A program made the translations under genes and the position numbers. Of a stretch of 64,000 bases of DNA, positions 46,663 to 57,560 are shown piece after piece. Location: positions 3,472,001-3,536,000 of the forward strand of contig JARWIR010000050.1 in the NCBI GenBank assembly GCA_029959085.1, read 5' to 3'. Position 1 is the first letter of the stretch. Every line of letters begins with the position of its first letter. The DNA is from Nemophila menziesii (lineage: Eukaryota; Streptophyta; Magnoliopsida; Boraginales; Hydrophyllaceae). The notes under the pieces are model-generated. The model had not been told where the DNA came from. It did no database searches and saw nothing but the letters and a program-made list of their open reading frames with translations.

Positions 46663-47960
46663 CTATCTCTTGATTATATAGCCTCCCCAACAGCGAGTGA
46701 GGCTATGCACATCAACTATCTGAAGCTTGTAACCTTTATTAGCTTGTATTTTTAATCTGTTTTGTTGAAACAACTTTTGTAATGAAAAACAGACCCATCC
46801 ACGAATTATTGAATCTCCATGGCTTATTCTCTTTCTTGGGAGATTTCCAAGTGACCTCATCAAACTCATTTTCAAATCTATTCTCCACAGGTTTATGGTG
46901 GACTCTATTTTAACCTTCTTGGTCTCAACTCATAGTGTTGGGACCTCACGTGTCCCTCACGCTTGTTAGCCAAAACATGGAATGTCTCAGACTCGGTATC
47001 ACCACTATGATATGTAATTCTTAGTAGATATGGTGGTGATACATGTCTTAGTAGACATAACTTTTCTCCAACCTCGGTAACCCAATCTTTGATTGTCACG
47101 TTGTCTAAGTTAAGCTTAGTGGGTTCTTCTTTTATTGGAATCTCCACTACATTCATTGCAGCTTCATCTTCAACCTCATCCTCATCAACCCAAATCTTTG
47201 ATTGTTACCTCGATTAAGTTCAACTCGATTGGTTCTATTTCTTTCGGAATCTCAATTTCTTTGGTGTTGATCATTGCTTCGCTCAATGCCTGTACGAACC
47301 TCTTGCATTTGAGATAGTCCATCTATGTTAGTAGTGGTGGTGATGATGGATGTGTAGGTGGTGGCTCCACCTTACTTTCTTCTTCTTCCACCTTTGGTGA
47401 AACTATCTATTCTTTCTCAGCCTCTTTTTCAACTTCTCTTACCAAAGGCTCTAACTCTTTCTCAACCTCTTCATCCACCTTTTTCTTATCCTGATTCTCA
47501 ATAACTAACTCATCTAAGCTAAGCTTGGGTGGTTCTTCTATTGTTAGAAACTCAAAGCCAACATTTCTATCGCTGTTTGAATGGAATTATCATTAGTATC
47601 TGTAGCTTGGTCCAATGTCATAGATGAATCTTGTTGTAATTGTTGAATGATTGTAGTGATTTGCGTTAATCTCTGCTCCATAGCTTGATTTAATTGGTGC
47701 ATGATCTGCACTAATGATAAACTAGCATCCATCTTTACTTCAAGAGTATCTTTCCATTAACTTGTACATTCTTGTGGATGAGATGGTAGGGATTTATGAG
47801 CTTTATTACTTTCCCAAGTGACGTAAGTTGGTTGTGGTTGCGATAGAATACTTGGATATGTAAGGTCCCCGAACGGATTTGATCGTGGGAATGCAAACTC
47901 TTCCAAATTATGCCCTAGCAACCCACACTTTGAACATCGATCCACAATGCCTCTTTTTCA
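46663..47960 (-). pseudogene. Internal coding remnant of element E (gag-like knuckle, acidic region)
   Basis: Downstream of the PBS the minus strand encodes C-S-K-C-G-L-L-G-H-N-L-E-E-F (47940-47900), near a gag knuckle but with the last Cys lost. Then come a Gln/Thr-rich helix-like part (Q-L-N-Q-A-M-E-Q-R-L-T-Q-I) and Glu-rich stretches. A repeated phrase (E-L-N-L-I-E-V-T-I-K-D, L-N-L-D-N-V-T-I-K-D-W) ends the readable part, and unmatched codons run to 46663. Frames are broken by several stops. I do not recognise a family for the part after the knuckle. Confidence 0.5.
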
Positions 47961-48079
47961 TGGATGTAAGAAAATTTTCCATACCTAAGGAACCTGAAAA
48001 GAGATTACAAAAAAATCGAGGAAAACTAAAAACAGATTAAAACTTCTACACTAAATAAACACAATAACTAACTATTAAA

Positions 48080-48097
48080 TCTCCAACAACGGCACCA
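48080..48097 (-). promoter_or_regulatory. Decayed primer-binding site of element E
   Basis: The minus strand reads TGGTGCCGTTGTTGGAGA next to the 5' LTR. It differs from the tRNA-Asp PBS TGGCGCCGTTGCCGGGGA only by C-to-T and G-to-A changes. Confidence 0.85.
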
Positions 48098-48103
48098 AGA
48101 ACT

Positions 48104-49505
48104 TAGTGGGGCCAAAGGTGTGATAAATAAACGAATAATTAAAGCACACACACCTATGGAAATCCACGAGAAAATCTCCGCAAGTGCATTGATCGTTCAC
48201 AAGTAATAGTTACGTAAGTAAAAGTTCATTCTCAAGAATTTAGGTAGTTAGCACAAACTTGTGTTTAATATAATAGTAGATGAATTTAGATGTTTTGATG
48301 AAAATATAAAATAGGATAGCACGAATAATTAAATATAAACAAAAAAATAAGATAACTTATTGTTACTAGTATGAGCTTATCATACTACGTCACTATTCTA
48401 ATTATGAGGATGAATTGAGCAATATATAAGTAGTCAGGATTCTATAATCCTTCTAACTCCCCAAAGGTAGATTAGAAGGCAACCTCAACACTACCAAGGA
48501 ACTTGGTAAGGGGACCTTGTGCAAAGATCAGTGATGAAAATCTAATCATATTACTATATAGTTATGCGAGCCTGTCAGCATAAATATCGCATACTAGATA
48601 ATTATGTGGTGTTGTCTATAACTGAATCCCCCGCCAGGGTAAGAATCCAAGTACTAAGAACAGTCCTAATGTAAGAAAGATTACGAGCTTGAATAAAGAG
48701 AACACAAAATTCAATTATAAAGCCAAGCTCAAATCAATCAAAATAACAAATTAGTATTCTAGGAATCAAACATAATAATAACCCTATTAATTCATAAATA
48801 AAAATAAAGAATAAAAGCTTAGAAATATTTTTAAGCCAAAGCCGTATAGCTAATTACTCGATTGATAGAGATGGAGAGATAAATAATCGATGTTGTGATG
48901 CTTCACCTCTTGTTGCTTCCTCTCTAGGTCGACTTGTTCTCTCTAAGATGATAATATAAAGGCTATGACGGTGAACACGTTTCTAAAGTCACATATTGAT
49001 ATTATATAGGCGCTAGATGAAATATCTATGTCATGGACTAGGTTTTGGAGTTCTAATCCAACTCAAACTCGTTTTCCTTAAAAGATGGACAAGTTGGCCC
49101 ATAGAGTTTATAAAAATCATAACCCTTTCGTTACAACTCCAAATATTGTGATCTTGGTATCAGAACGACCACAATTCAAATACCTTTCTTAATTTAAAAG
49201 GGATCCTTTAAATTCCATGTCAATTTTATGTAGCATTGAAAATACTACACGTCTTCACAGTTGGACAACAACTTTAGGTAACTCTTGCACTTTTCTTAAA
49301 CCAGTTTCTAATCTTTTAACTCTTCATTTCATTTTGGACATTCTTTCCTCAACTTCTTAAAATTGACTTGTCATCTAACATAGTCATTGTAGAGCTTCAC
49401 ATTTAACACACAAATTATACAAAAAATGCTTATTAGACAAGCACATTAGACACATAAAATGATGTATCATGAATAGATTTTATTATCAGAAATATGGAGA
49501 CATCA
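48104..49505 (-). mobile_element. 5' LTR of element E
   Basis: In plus orientation it begins TAGTGGGGCC (TGGTGGGGCC in the other LTR) and ends GGAGACATCA at 49505, with the inner end copy at 49460, exactly 46 bases for the pair. It matches 42239-43711 along its length with clear but many differences. PBS follows on the minus strand. Confidence 0.9.
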
Positions 49506-49510
49506 GGCCT

Positions 49511-50737
49511 TGAGATACGTTTGTCTATCATTCCTTGTCTTTATTTTTGTATATTATCTATTTGGATGTATACATGCTAAAATTTATTGCTTCCAAGTAT
49601 TTTTGAGTCGTGTGAACACGACTCAACTTTAATTTGGTGGAGGGGTACTTGTTGTCCTCATCCACATTTATGTGTTTAACGGTTTCCTAAAAAAATTATA
49701 AAACAAGAAACCAACAAAAAAAATTAGTTAACTTACTTACATTTATTTCTTTCTTAGTTAGTTTATTTGCTCTTGAAAATGAAAAATACAATATATATAT
49801 GTATATATATATATATAATTGAAAAGGAAATAAAAATTAGAATAAGGAATAGGTGTAGACTTGGAGAACGAACTTTTTAGCTTGCTTCTAGCGAGTCAAT
49901 GATAGAAAAGAAGTGTGTCTTGTGAATTTTTTATATTTGCTCAAAGTATTTATATGATAACATGAAGTCGTAGATTGAACTAATTAGTAAGAGATGTAAA
50001 GAAGATAAGTTTAAACGACATGAAAATGATTGATGTGTACAACGTGAGGTCCAACCTAGTAAAAAAAACCGCTTAGTTTACAAATTGAAAGTGAAAAAGT
50101 AACAAAACCACATAACTAGAAAAGTGATTAAGGCATTTATTTGATAGACACTTATTTCCCTTAGCTTGCTAACAAAATTGTAATTGATATATACTTCTTA
50201 GACCCCTTCTAGCCTTTAGTATTTTCTTTGTTAGCCACATTATAATTTTATTCCCCTTAGTTTGTAAGACTAATCCATATGACCTGCAATTGAATCGCGA
50301 AACATTAAACCTAGTTGTCCTTTGATATTAAGTTTGGAGTGGTGGTTGGTGTTCATGAAGGAATACACATTAGGTGGGTTGATTTATGATGCACTATTTT
50401 GAATATGAGCCTTGTTGTTATCCTTTACCGGATTCTGAAAAAATATATTGAGAAAAAGATAATAACTATAGAAAAAATAAGTCGACATGACAACTCCCAT
50501 AAAAAAGAGTGTCATGTTTAACTTACAAAAAAAACTTTAAAAAAATAAAAATCAAAGAACCAGAAAAGGAAAATGTAAATCATCATGAATTAGTGAGGAA
50601 TTATTGGGGATGCTTATGTAACGCACTAAGTGGGTTGAGTGACTACATCTACGAGTGTAAACTCAAGATCTAGGGTGATTTGTTGACGGATAGTGAGAAA
50701 AGAGCCAAAATCTCACTTTAAATTATCCAAATATATC
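49511..50737 (+). other. 3' noncoding region of element D' (plus strand)
   Basis: It continues the host of element E. It holds a perfect hairpin, arms TTGAGTCGTGT (49603-49613) and ACACGACTCAA (49616-49626), then GGAGGGGTACTTGTTGTCCT (49640-49659). Complements of the blocks seen in C and E follow (CCATATGACCTGCAATTG near 50276, AAGTTTGGAGTGGTGG near 50331). A TA microsatellite lies near 49792-49818. No gene was seen. Confidence 0.65.
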
Positions 50738-52231
50738 ACGTGTGGTGTCGGCTAAGGTGTGATAAAAATAAGATATAAATAATGAAACTAAACCCTAACC
50801 GAGCACATTACTCACTACAAATATCATAGGTCGTATGCAAGTCTTAATGATAAGTAAGCATTCGTTCTCAGGGACTTAGTGTGTTATACAAATGGATTTA
50901 ACAAGAAAGCGTAGTAATAAATAGTTAAAGACAGGAGAAATTAATATGAATGATTGATTTGAGGAGATTATGAGTAAGCTAATTAAACTAAAGACAATAA
51001 ATAAATATGAGAGAATAAAGTATAGTTCAGGTTTCGCTCGTATGCACTAATACTTCTATTTCTTCTACTAGTTAATAAGGGTGATTAAATCTCTTAGACG
51101 AGTAGCCAAAATTCTATATTCCTCCAAACCCCCTTCCGGGTGGACTTAAGAGGCGACCTAACAATACCAGGGGACTTGGGTAAGGGGACCCTACAATAAT
51201 GATCGGTGATTAAATTTCAAACCCTAATGACTATCTAGTTAGGCAAGCCCTTCCGGATCACTACATCACACTAGACGCTTATGTGATGTTTCAATAACTA
51301 GACATCCCTTCTGGGTGACCATCTAACTACTATAAGCACAACCCTAATTTGATCAGGATTAAGACAGATAATATATCAAAGCACATAAAACAAATATATG
51401 GTTAAGAAGCTATAATAAATTTAAAATAGTTTTCCCAAACAAACTTGGATAGAAGAAAATAGAACTAAAAGAGTATACATATGAAAAACCCAAGCTATGG
51501 GAAAACAAGTTCATACTAGAAAGAATAAAACTAAAATAAAGATACATATTGTTAACTTGTTTCTCTTTAATGACTTCTATGATGAATAATACTTAAGGAT
51601 TAATTGTGGAGAGGCAAGGAAAAGTTTACAATGATTAAATAGTGTATTTATAGGTGTTTAGAAAGTCCTATGTCTAAATCTTGGAGTAAAAGGCAAGTAA
51701 TTGAACTCCTTTTCTAAGCAAATTCGTCCCCTAAAATATAGGAGATAGATCAAGCATTGAGGTCATGTTCTGGTCGTAACGTTTTCGTTATTGCTCCGGT
51801 TTATGCCTAATTTATATCGAAACGACTGAGTCGAAAAGATCTACAATTTTCCTTTAGATTGCTCATGTAAATTCCCAACCGATTTTGAGTTATCTTCACT
51901 TTAGTGGACGTGGCCGCAGAACTTAAGATTTACTTGGCAGCTTTTCATATCCTATTTCATCTCTACTTCCTTTTATCTCCAATTTTCATCTATATCTTCT
52001 TTCCTTTATCTCTTAGAATTTATTTGGTATCTCATTAAATTTCATATATCTTTAAAGCTTAAAACTAAACAAATAAATGAAACCCAATATGCTCTAAAAA
52101 ATCATCAAATCAAGACAAGAAATATGATTTTACAGAATATGAATAAAAATATTTAATAAAATACTCTAATGCACCTAAAATGATGTCTCCAGCCTAGATT
52201 ATTATATCACAAATAGGGAGACATCAACGCG
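50738..52231 (-). mobile_element. Solo LTR with TSD ACGTG / ACGCG
   Basis: The LTR runs 50743-52226, TGGTGTCGGC to GGAGACATCA in plus orientation, with the inner end copy at 52181 (46-bp pair). Flanks are ACGTG (50738-50742) and ACGCG (52227-52231): one CpG-to-TpG change. It interrupts the 3' region of element D'. No internal region remains. Confidence 0.92.
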
Positions 52232-52632
52232 CGACCATAATCCTACGCTAAAACTGAAAGACCTCAAAATTCCTAGTTTGTTGGTTAAGTAATGATTCAG
52301 AGGATATGGAGTAGTGAAGTGGATATTGTATATCATGGAGGATCAAGGAATAACCTATATTCACCGTTTTTAGCCAAGTAAAAATGATCTATTCTTGCAT
52401 TCCGAAACTAATTTATTCTTAATGTTATTATTGTATTGATTATTTGTATGATAAGTATATATGTAGATTAATTCTTAGGCATTTTTTCACGAGTCTTGTT
52501 TAGGTAAAATTATGGCATCATATCTTTTTCATGTACCTTGCTTGATTAGTTAGACTCAGGACCCTAGTTTAGTTCTTATTTTTTCGGGGCGACAAACCTT
52601 TTAGTTGAGGATCTTGATGTCCCGTGTTAGGG
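52232..52632 (+). other. 3' end of element D' with polypurine-like tract and LTR stub
   Basis: It aligns loosely with 420-690: both have a GCATT...AACTAAT phrase, then a GACAA phrase, AGTTGAGGATCT (52607-52618; AGTTGGGGGTCT in element A) and TGATGTC (52619). After about 14 bases of LTR the sequence jumps into gag codons of element F, so the 3' LTR of D' has been lost. Confidence 0.6.
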
Positions 52633-53440
52633 GTAACATGGACTAGGTTCCAACAACAATTGACAAAGTGCCCTCTTCATGGGTACACCCCTTTGATACA
52701 GCTATCTATGTTCTCCAGAGGACTTGATGAGAGTGCAAGATTACGAGTTGATAATCTTGGTGGTGGTGGTTTTGTATCAATGTATCCTATCCAGGCTACA
52801 CATTCAATGGAGAAAATAATTAATACTCAAAGAAGTTGACCAGTTTTGCGATTGCAAACAGGTCTTTTACATGTTAATAGTGAGTCCACGAAGGATGCCC
52901 AAATTTATACATTGGAGAATCAAGTGAAATATTTAACTATGGTTGTAAAAAATGATTTCAAAATAAACAGAAAGAAGTGAAAGTGGTATAAAAATATTTT
53001 TGGTATTCTAATTGTGGTGCTAATTCTCATGCTTAGAAGGAGTGCCAAAGTGACCAAGAATCTATAATATTCATATCTTCGAGGTAACCACTATGTTAGT
53101 GGTCATGCCTACGCAACCAAACCATAATCATCTCAGATTCCAATGGTCAAATCCTAATGGGGTGGAAAATCAAGGAAATTATGAACCACACCCTCAAGGA
53201 AACAACTTTCAACCAAGACCTCGGAATCAATTTCAAGGAGTCCAAAAGCCCGTTCAAGATGTCTATTGTGAGAGTCTTGTTCAAAAAGAATGTCCCAAAT
53301 ATCCACAAGAAGGTACCTCATATGCTCTTCGAAAAACATTGAATTCATTCATGACTATGACTCAAGATAATTTGAAGTCAAACCAAGAGGCGTGGAAGTC
53401 CAACAATCAAAGAATGAATTATCATTCCGCAACATTTTAA
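52629..53440 (+). pseudogene. gag remnant of element F
   Basis: Codons 52629-52839 read W-T-R-F-Q-Q-Q-L-T-K-C-P, L-S-M-F-S-R-G-L-D and L-R-V-D-N-L-G-G-G, the end of a capsid domain (compare F-Y-G-G-L-N in B). Later frames have Q-G-N-N-F-Q-P-R-P-R-N-Q-F-Q-G and L-N-S-F-M-T-M-T-Q, the Gln/Asn-rich tail. The start of gag, PBS and 5' LTR are absent, and frames shift several times. Confidence 0.72.
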
Positions 53441-53589
53441 ATGCTTGAAAATTAGGAATCTCAAATTACTAATCATTTGAATATGCGGAAAAAGGGTCAA
53501 CTTCCTAGCAATAACGAGAATCCGAGGAAGAATGAAAAGTGTAACACGATTGTATTAAGAAGTGGGAAGCAAGTTCCTCATCCTTACCT

Positions 53590-54562
53590 ATGATGAAAGA
53601 GAAAGATTCAACCTCCAAGCCAAAAGATCTAGAAGAGGTTACCGAAGAAGTTATTGAGTCGGTGATAGTTAATTATAGTGTTGAGAAGATACCGATAGCT
53701 CAAAAGAAAAATAACAAAGTCGTTGCTAGTACAAATCAACCTCCCCCACCATTACTTTCACATGTACAAGATAGAGACAATGACAAAGAGTACAAGAAGT
53801 TCATGGACATGGTGAAGAGATTGCAAATTAATTGTATTTGTTGGAAGCTATCTAAAGCATGCACAAATATTTAAAATTTATGAAGGATGTGATCTCCAAC
53901 AAACGTAATTATTTTAAGGGAGAGATGGTTGGTTTTCGGGAGGAATGTAGCACGATTTGTCAAAGAAAGTTGCCTCCGAAGTTGAAGGATCCTAGGAGTT
54001 TCAATACTCCTAAATCCATTGGTAAAGAGTGGTCTGAGAGAGCTTTTGAAATTTGGATGCAAGAATCAATCTCATGACTAGATAGTTGTTTAAAATTTTA
54101 GGATTGGGAACGCGAGGCCTACTAAAATGGTCTTACAAATGGCGGATAGGTCGTCTTCCCATCCTGAAGGAAAGATAATGGACAAACTCGTCAAGGCAAG
54201 TAACTTTATAATTCCTTGTGATTTTTTATTTTTGAGTACGACACAGATAATAATGTGACAATCATGTTGGGGCATCTATTATTAGTCACAAGTACTTTTT
54301 TATTGATGTAGATAGTGGAAAATTGATCATGAGAGTGCAAGACGAGGAAGACAAGTTTAGTGTATTTGAGGAGATGAAGTTCCCCGATCTTCCAGGAGAT
54401 TGTTTCTGCTTGGACACATTTGATCGTGTAGGTAAAGATCCAATCATAGTTATGGAAACATTAGGGTTGGAGGAGAAAGATCTAAGAAAGAAACCACCAT
54501 TTAAAACACATCCTAACATTAAAAGGAACCCATTCCTTGACCACTTAAAGAAGGCCAAGTAG
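53590..54562 (+). pseudogene. Protease region of element F
   Basis: Codons carry P-P-P-P-L-L-S-H-V, K-R-L-Q-I-N, K-Y-L-K-F-M-K-D-V-I-S-N-K, E-E-C-S-T-I-C-Q-R-K-L-P-P and S-I-G-K-E-W-S-E-R-A. The active site region (about 54050-54075) is decayed, and L-Q-M-A-D-R follows in another frame. M-R-V-Q-D-E-E-D-K-F-S-V-F-E-E-M-K (54326-54376) is the end of the protease region as in C and D. At least three frame changes occur. Confidence 0.75.
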
Positions 54563-54877
54563 AGTGCTAAGAAGGTTCCAAGCGAACCTAAGAGAAAGTA
54601 GATAGAGCATGAGTTTGGGTAGGAATTGAGGTTGAAATGAAAGAACCTGATCCCCCAAACAAATCCCACAATCACAAGATTTCTTGGAGTGACAATGTTC
54701 ATGGTCACTAGAATTGTTTCTAAGAGGTTAGTTGAAGTAAAGACCAAGAATGGATGCAAACCTCACTTGGTAGAAGTTAATCGCCTCACCCGCAGCTTGG
54801 GCATGAGAAAGAAATGACCTTGAGGTAACACGTTGAACTTCAATGATGTTAAAAAAATGATTCTTGGGAGACAACCC
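54563..54877 (+). pseudogene. Short integrase-end-like tail of element F and post-integrase motif
   Basis: After the protease the sequence goes, without RT or an integrase core, to V-T-M-F-M-V-T-R-I-V, L-V-E-V-K-T-K-N-G-C-K-P-H-L-V and L-T-R-S-L-G-M. The motif GAGGTAACACGTTGAACTTC ... GGGAGACAACCC follows (54822-54877). Element D' has the same arrangement (I-E-V-Q-G-N-K-N-C-K-F-H-L-V). It is open only in pieces. Confidence 0.65.
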
Positions 54878-55044
54878 ATGTTTTAAACGATTTAGTAATG
54901 TAATTTTATGTTCTTAGTGTTCATTAGTAAGGTAATTTCATGTTTGTAGATGTATATATTGTAATGAGAAGGGTATATAGTGTTTTTGATGTGTAGGTGA
55001 GTAAATGATTGAGTTTGGGGTGAAAAAGTAGAGATTTTTGCTCA

Positions 55045-55395
55045 ACCAGCAGGTCAAGCGGTATACCATCCTCTACATGCGGTATTACCTTTTAACCCTA
55101 AACCATCGCGACGATAATCCCACAGTCAATTTGACTAAAAACTTTTCGTGCTCGAGCCGTATAACGGCCTCTACGGGCGGTATACAATTTGTAAGAGAAG
55201 ACTGTGGGGTACTTATTTGACAAGGTGTAAAGCAACAGAAGCTTAGGGGATCGAATGGTACACTGGCCTCAACGGGCGGTATATACCGTCGTGCAACAAT
55301 ATCACCGCAATGGTAGATCCACGGTCGAAATGGTTAGAATCATACACACTGGGAACAGTATACTGACCCTAACGAGTAGTAGACCATTGTGTGGC
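55045..55395. repeat. Spacer repeat (~100 bp) with GGTATAC dyads in element F
   Basis: GCGGTATACC (55052), GCCGTATAACGGCCTCTACG (55152), GGCCTCAACGGGCGGTATAT (55264) and a changed copy near 55358 are spaced 97-107 bases. Each unit pairs a GTATAC-like piece with CGGGCGGTATA. It is located after the post-integrase motif, as in C, D' and E. Confidence 0.72.
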
Positions 55396-55863
55396 GTGTG
55401 GAATATTGTGAGAGAGGCTATATGTTCACCGTTTAACCTAAACCTTAAGCCTCCTTCTCCCCCAAGATACCAAACTCCATTAGAATCTCAACCTTACCTT
55501 CACCCATAATCAGAACACCACCAAATAACCAAAATTTCATATCCAAAATCATCCATAAATCATTAAAAACAACAATTACACAACCAAATCATTCCAAAAT
55601 CCTAAGAAATCAAGATTCAAGTAAAAAAAAATCAAAAACCTTTTTTCAGAAATTCTTAATTCCTTCTCACCCTAATACAAATCCTTCATTAGCACATATA
55701 AAAACATCATCCTTACACCTTTCTCACTCTAAATAATACCTTAATAACCCACTTCAAAGGATGATTTCAAACATGGTAAAATTTTGTGTTTGGAGGTAGA
55801 GAAAGATGAAGCGAAGAACGAAGACACTTACTCATGTGAGGTAGATGAAGAAGAATCAAGGCA

Positions 55864-56253
55864 ATGAATTCGAACAAGAGGAAACCACTTGTGGTTTATG
55901 TAAGTAAGAAAAATAATCAAAGAGTTAATCTGAGTCATTCAACTAAAGAGGAATCGGTTATGGTGGTATCTAGGGTTCAAGAACAAGCTATTTTGAAAGA
56001 GAAGACACCACAACCTTTCCAAGTCAAATTGCCTGTACCGAACAAGAACGATGCTTCTAGGGCCCTAGAAGTTATTCCAACACTAATCATGCCTACCCTG
56101 ACACTCACAAATGAGAGAAAATATGCTGAAGAAGTTGGAAAAGGTGAATACAAGATATTTCTTAATAAAGGGGAGAGACTGGGTTGGAAGACATTCATGA
56201 TGGAGAGTTCGAGTTTGAATATTGAACTAATAAGAGAATTCTATCTAGGCCTC
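55864..56253 (+). pseudogene. Env-position ORF of element F, cut by an LTR
   Basis: ATG at 55864 opens about 130 codons: a Lys-rich start, a Pro/Thr-rich middle, then E-R-L-G-W-K-T-F and L-I-R-E-F-Y-L-G-L. The last part matches F-G-W-K-E-L and L-V-R-E-F-Y-E-G-L in the env-position ORF of element C. The frame ends at the second base of the LTR that begins at 56254, so the domain is cut in two and the rest is not found. Confidence 0.75.
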
Positions 56254-57560
56254 TGATGTCTCCCTTTTTTCCAATAAATTAATCCCAATGTGAGACATAT
56301 TTTTACATTTCTTTTATGCTTAGTTGAGGGATATTTCCCCATTATTTGATATATTCCCATTTCTTGCCTTGTTTGGATAGTTGTCACTTTTAGAGCTATT
56401 TGCGCGTAATGTTTTTGTTAAATATGAATTTATTAGGTACATTGTTGATATTATATTATAAATATGGATAAGAAGTCGAGGAAAGAAGATCAAAGAAGAA
56501 AAACAAGAGTAAAGGGAGAAAGAAACCGTTTTTAGAAAGTGAAAGAGTTGTCAGCCAGAATTAGAAAGTGAATTGTTTTCAATGCCACGCGAGATTGATG
56601 AAGAATTTGGATTAGCCCTTTGAGATACATATAGGGATCATAATACCGATCACGTGGTAACTAAGATTTTGCAATTCGGAGATGTAACGAAGAAACTATG
56701 CGTTCTGCAGCTGGCGTGACTCGAACATGTCCACTCTTAAAGGAGGACGAATTTTGGATGGCTAGGTGATTTGAACCTAGCCCATGACCCAAAAAACGTT
56801 TTAAAAATCATAAATATCAGCTCCCATCATTAGAAAGCTATCCTTTGGACGTCATATCTTAATTTCAAAGAAGAATTTCCACCACAAAAGCAGTCAGGGG
56901 GATCTAGAGGAGGAAGAAACAACGTTGGAGCTTCACCATTATGCGTCTACATTTCTCCATCTCTACAACTTTTTAATAATTTAGTATTAATTTTAATTTT
57001 TCTACATATTATTTCTAAACTATTTCATTCAAAGGTTGTATTATGATTAATTACATTTTTGCTTAGGATCATACTTGTAAGAACAACTAATTATTGTTTT
57101 GTCGTTAATTTCATTTGAGATACTTGTATTTAATTGAATTGGGAATATAATTTACATTGCTTTATATGTTTGTATTAACATCACATGTATGTTGTCCAAT
57201 TAGTGGGTGGCTGTAGTAATTAAAGTTAACACATGGATGGGGGTTTTGGTTACGAAAATAGCATATAAATGCCTAGTGCAAGGCATTGAACCGAACAGTC
57301 TTGTCCGCTAGGTAATCATTAAGGGTAGGAACTTTATTCACGATAAAACCTTAGGCATATACGGTTGTACTCTAAGTCTACCCTGACAGGAGTTAGAGAA
57401 ACACTAGAATCCCGGCTAATGAGAACATTCACCAATTCACCCTTATTCCTAGAAACTCATTTCAATAGGATAGATTCATACTAGCACATTTAGCTATTAT
57501 CTTTCATGCATAATTAGTTTTATTAATTTAGAAAAAATAACATCCATTCACTTTACTTGA
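56254..57560 (+). mobile_element. LTR inserted in element F, right end missing
   Basis: It opens TGATGTCTCC, with the inner inverted copy TGAGACATA ending at 56299 (46 bases). Shared LTR features follow: a decayed core near 57240-57390 (TCTACCCTGACAGGAGTTAG) and GGATAGATTCATACTAGCAC at 57468-57487. The usual CACCA end is absent: near 57560 it meets Copia-derived sequence. The left flank GCCTC (56249-56253) has no visible partner. Confidence 0.8.

Larger units (their letters stand above)
42239..49505 (-). mobile_element. Element E: non-autonomous Athila-like element, TSD GGCYT
   Basis: Its two LTRs (48104-49505 and 42239-43711), PBS and internal region make a 7.27-kb minus-strand element. Flanks are GGCTT (42234-42238) and GGCCT (49506-49510), a 5-bp TSD with one C-to-T change. 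No protease, RT or integrase was found. The internal part has a knuckle-like ORF, an acidic low-complexity coding region, the post-integrase motif, a spacer with repeats and a 3' noncoding region like that of element C. It must have moved with proteins supplied in trans. The LTRs differ more than those of C, so it is older. Confidence 0.9.
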
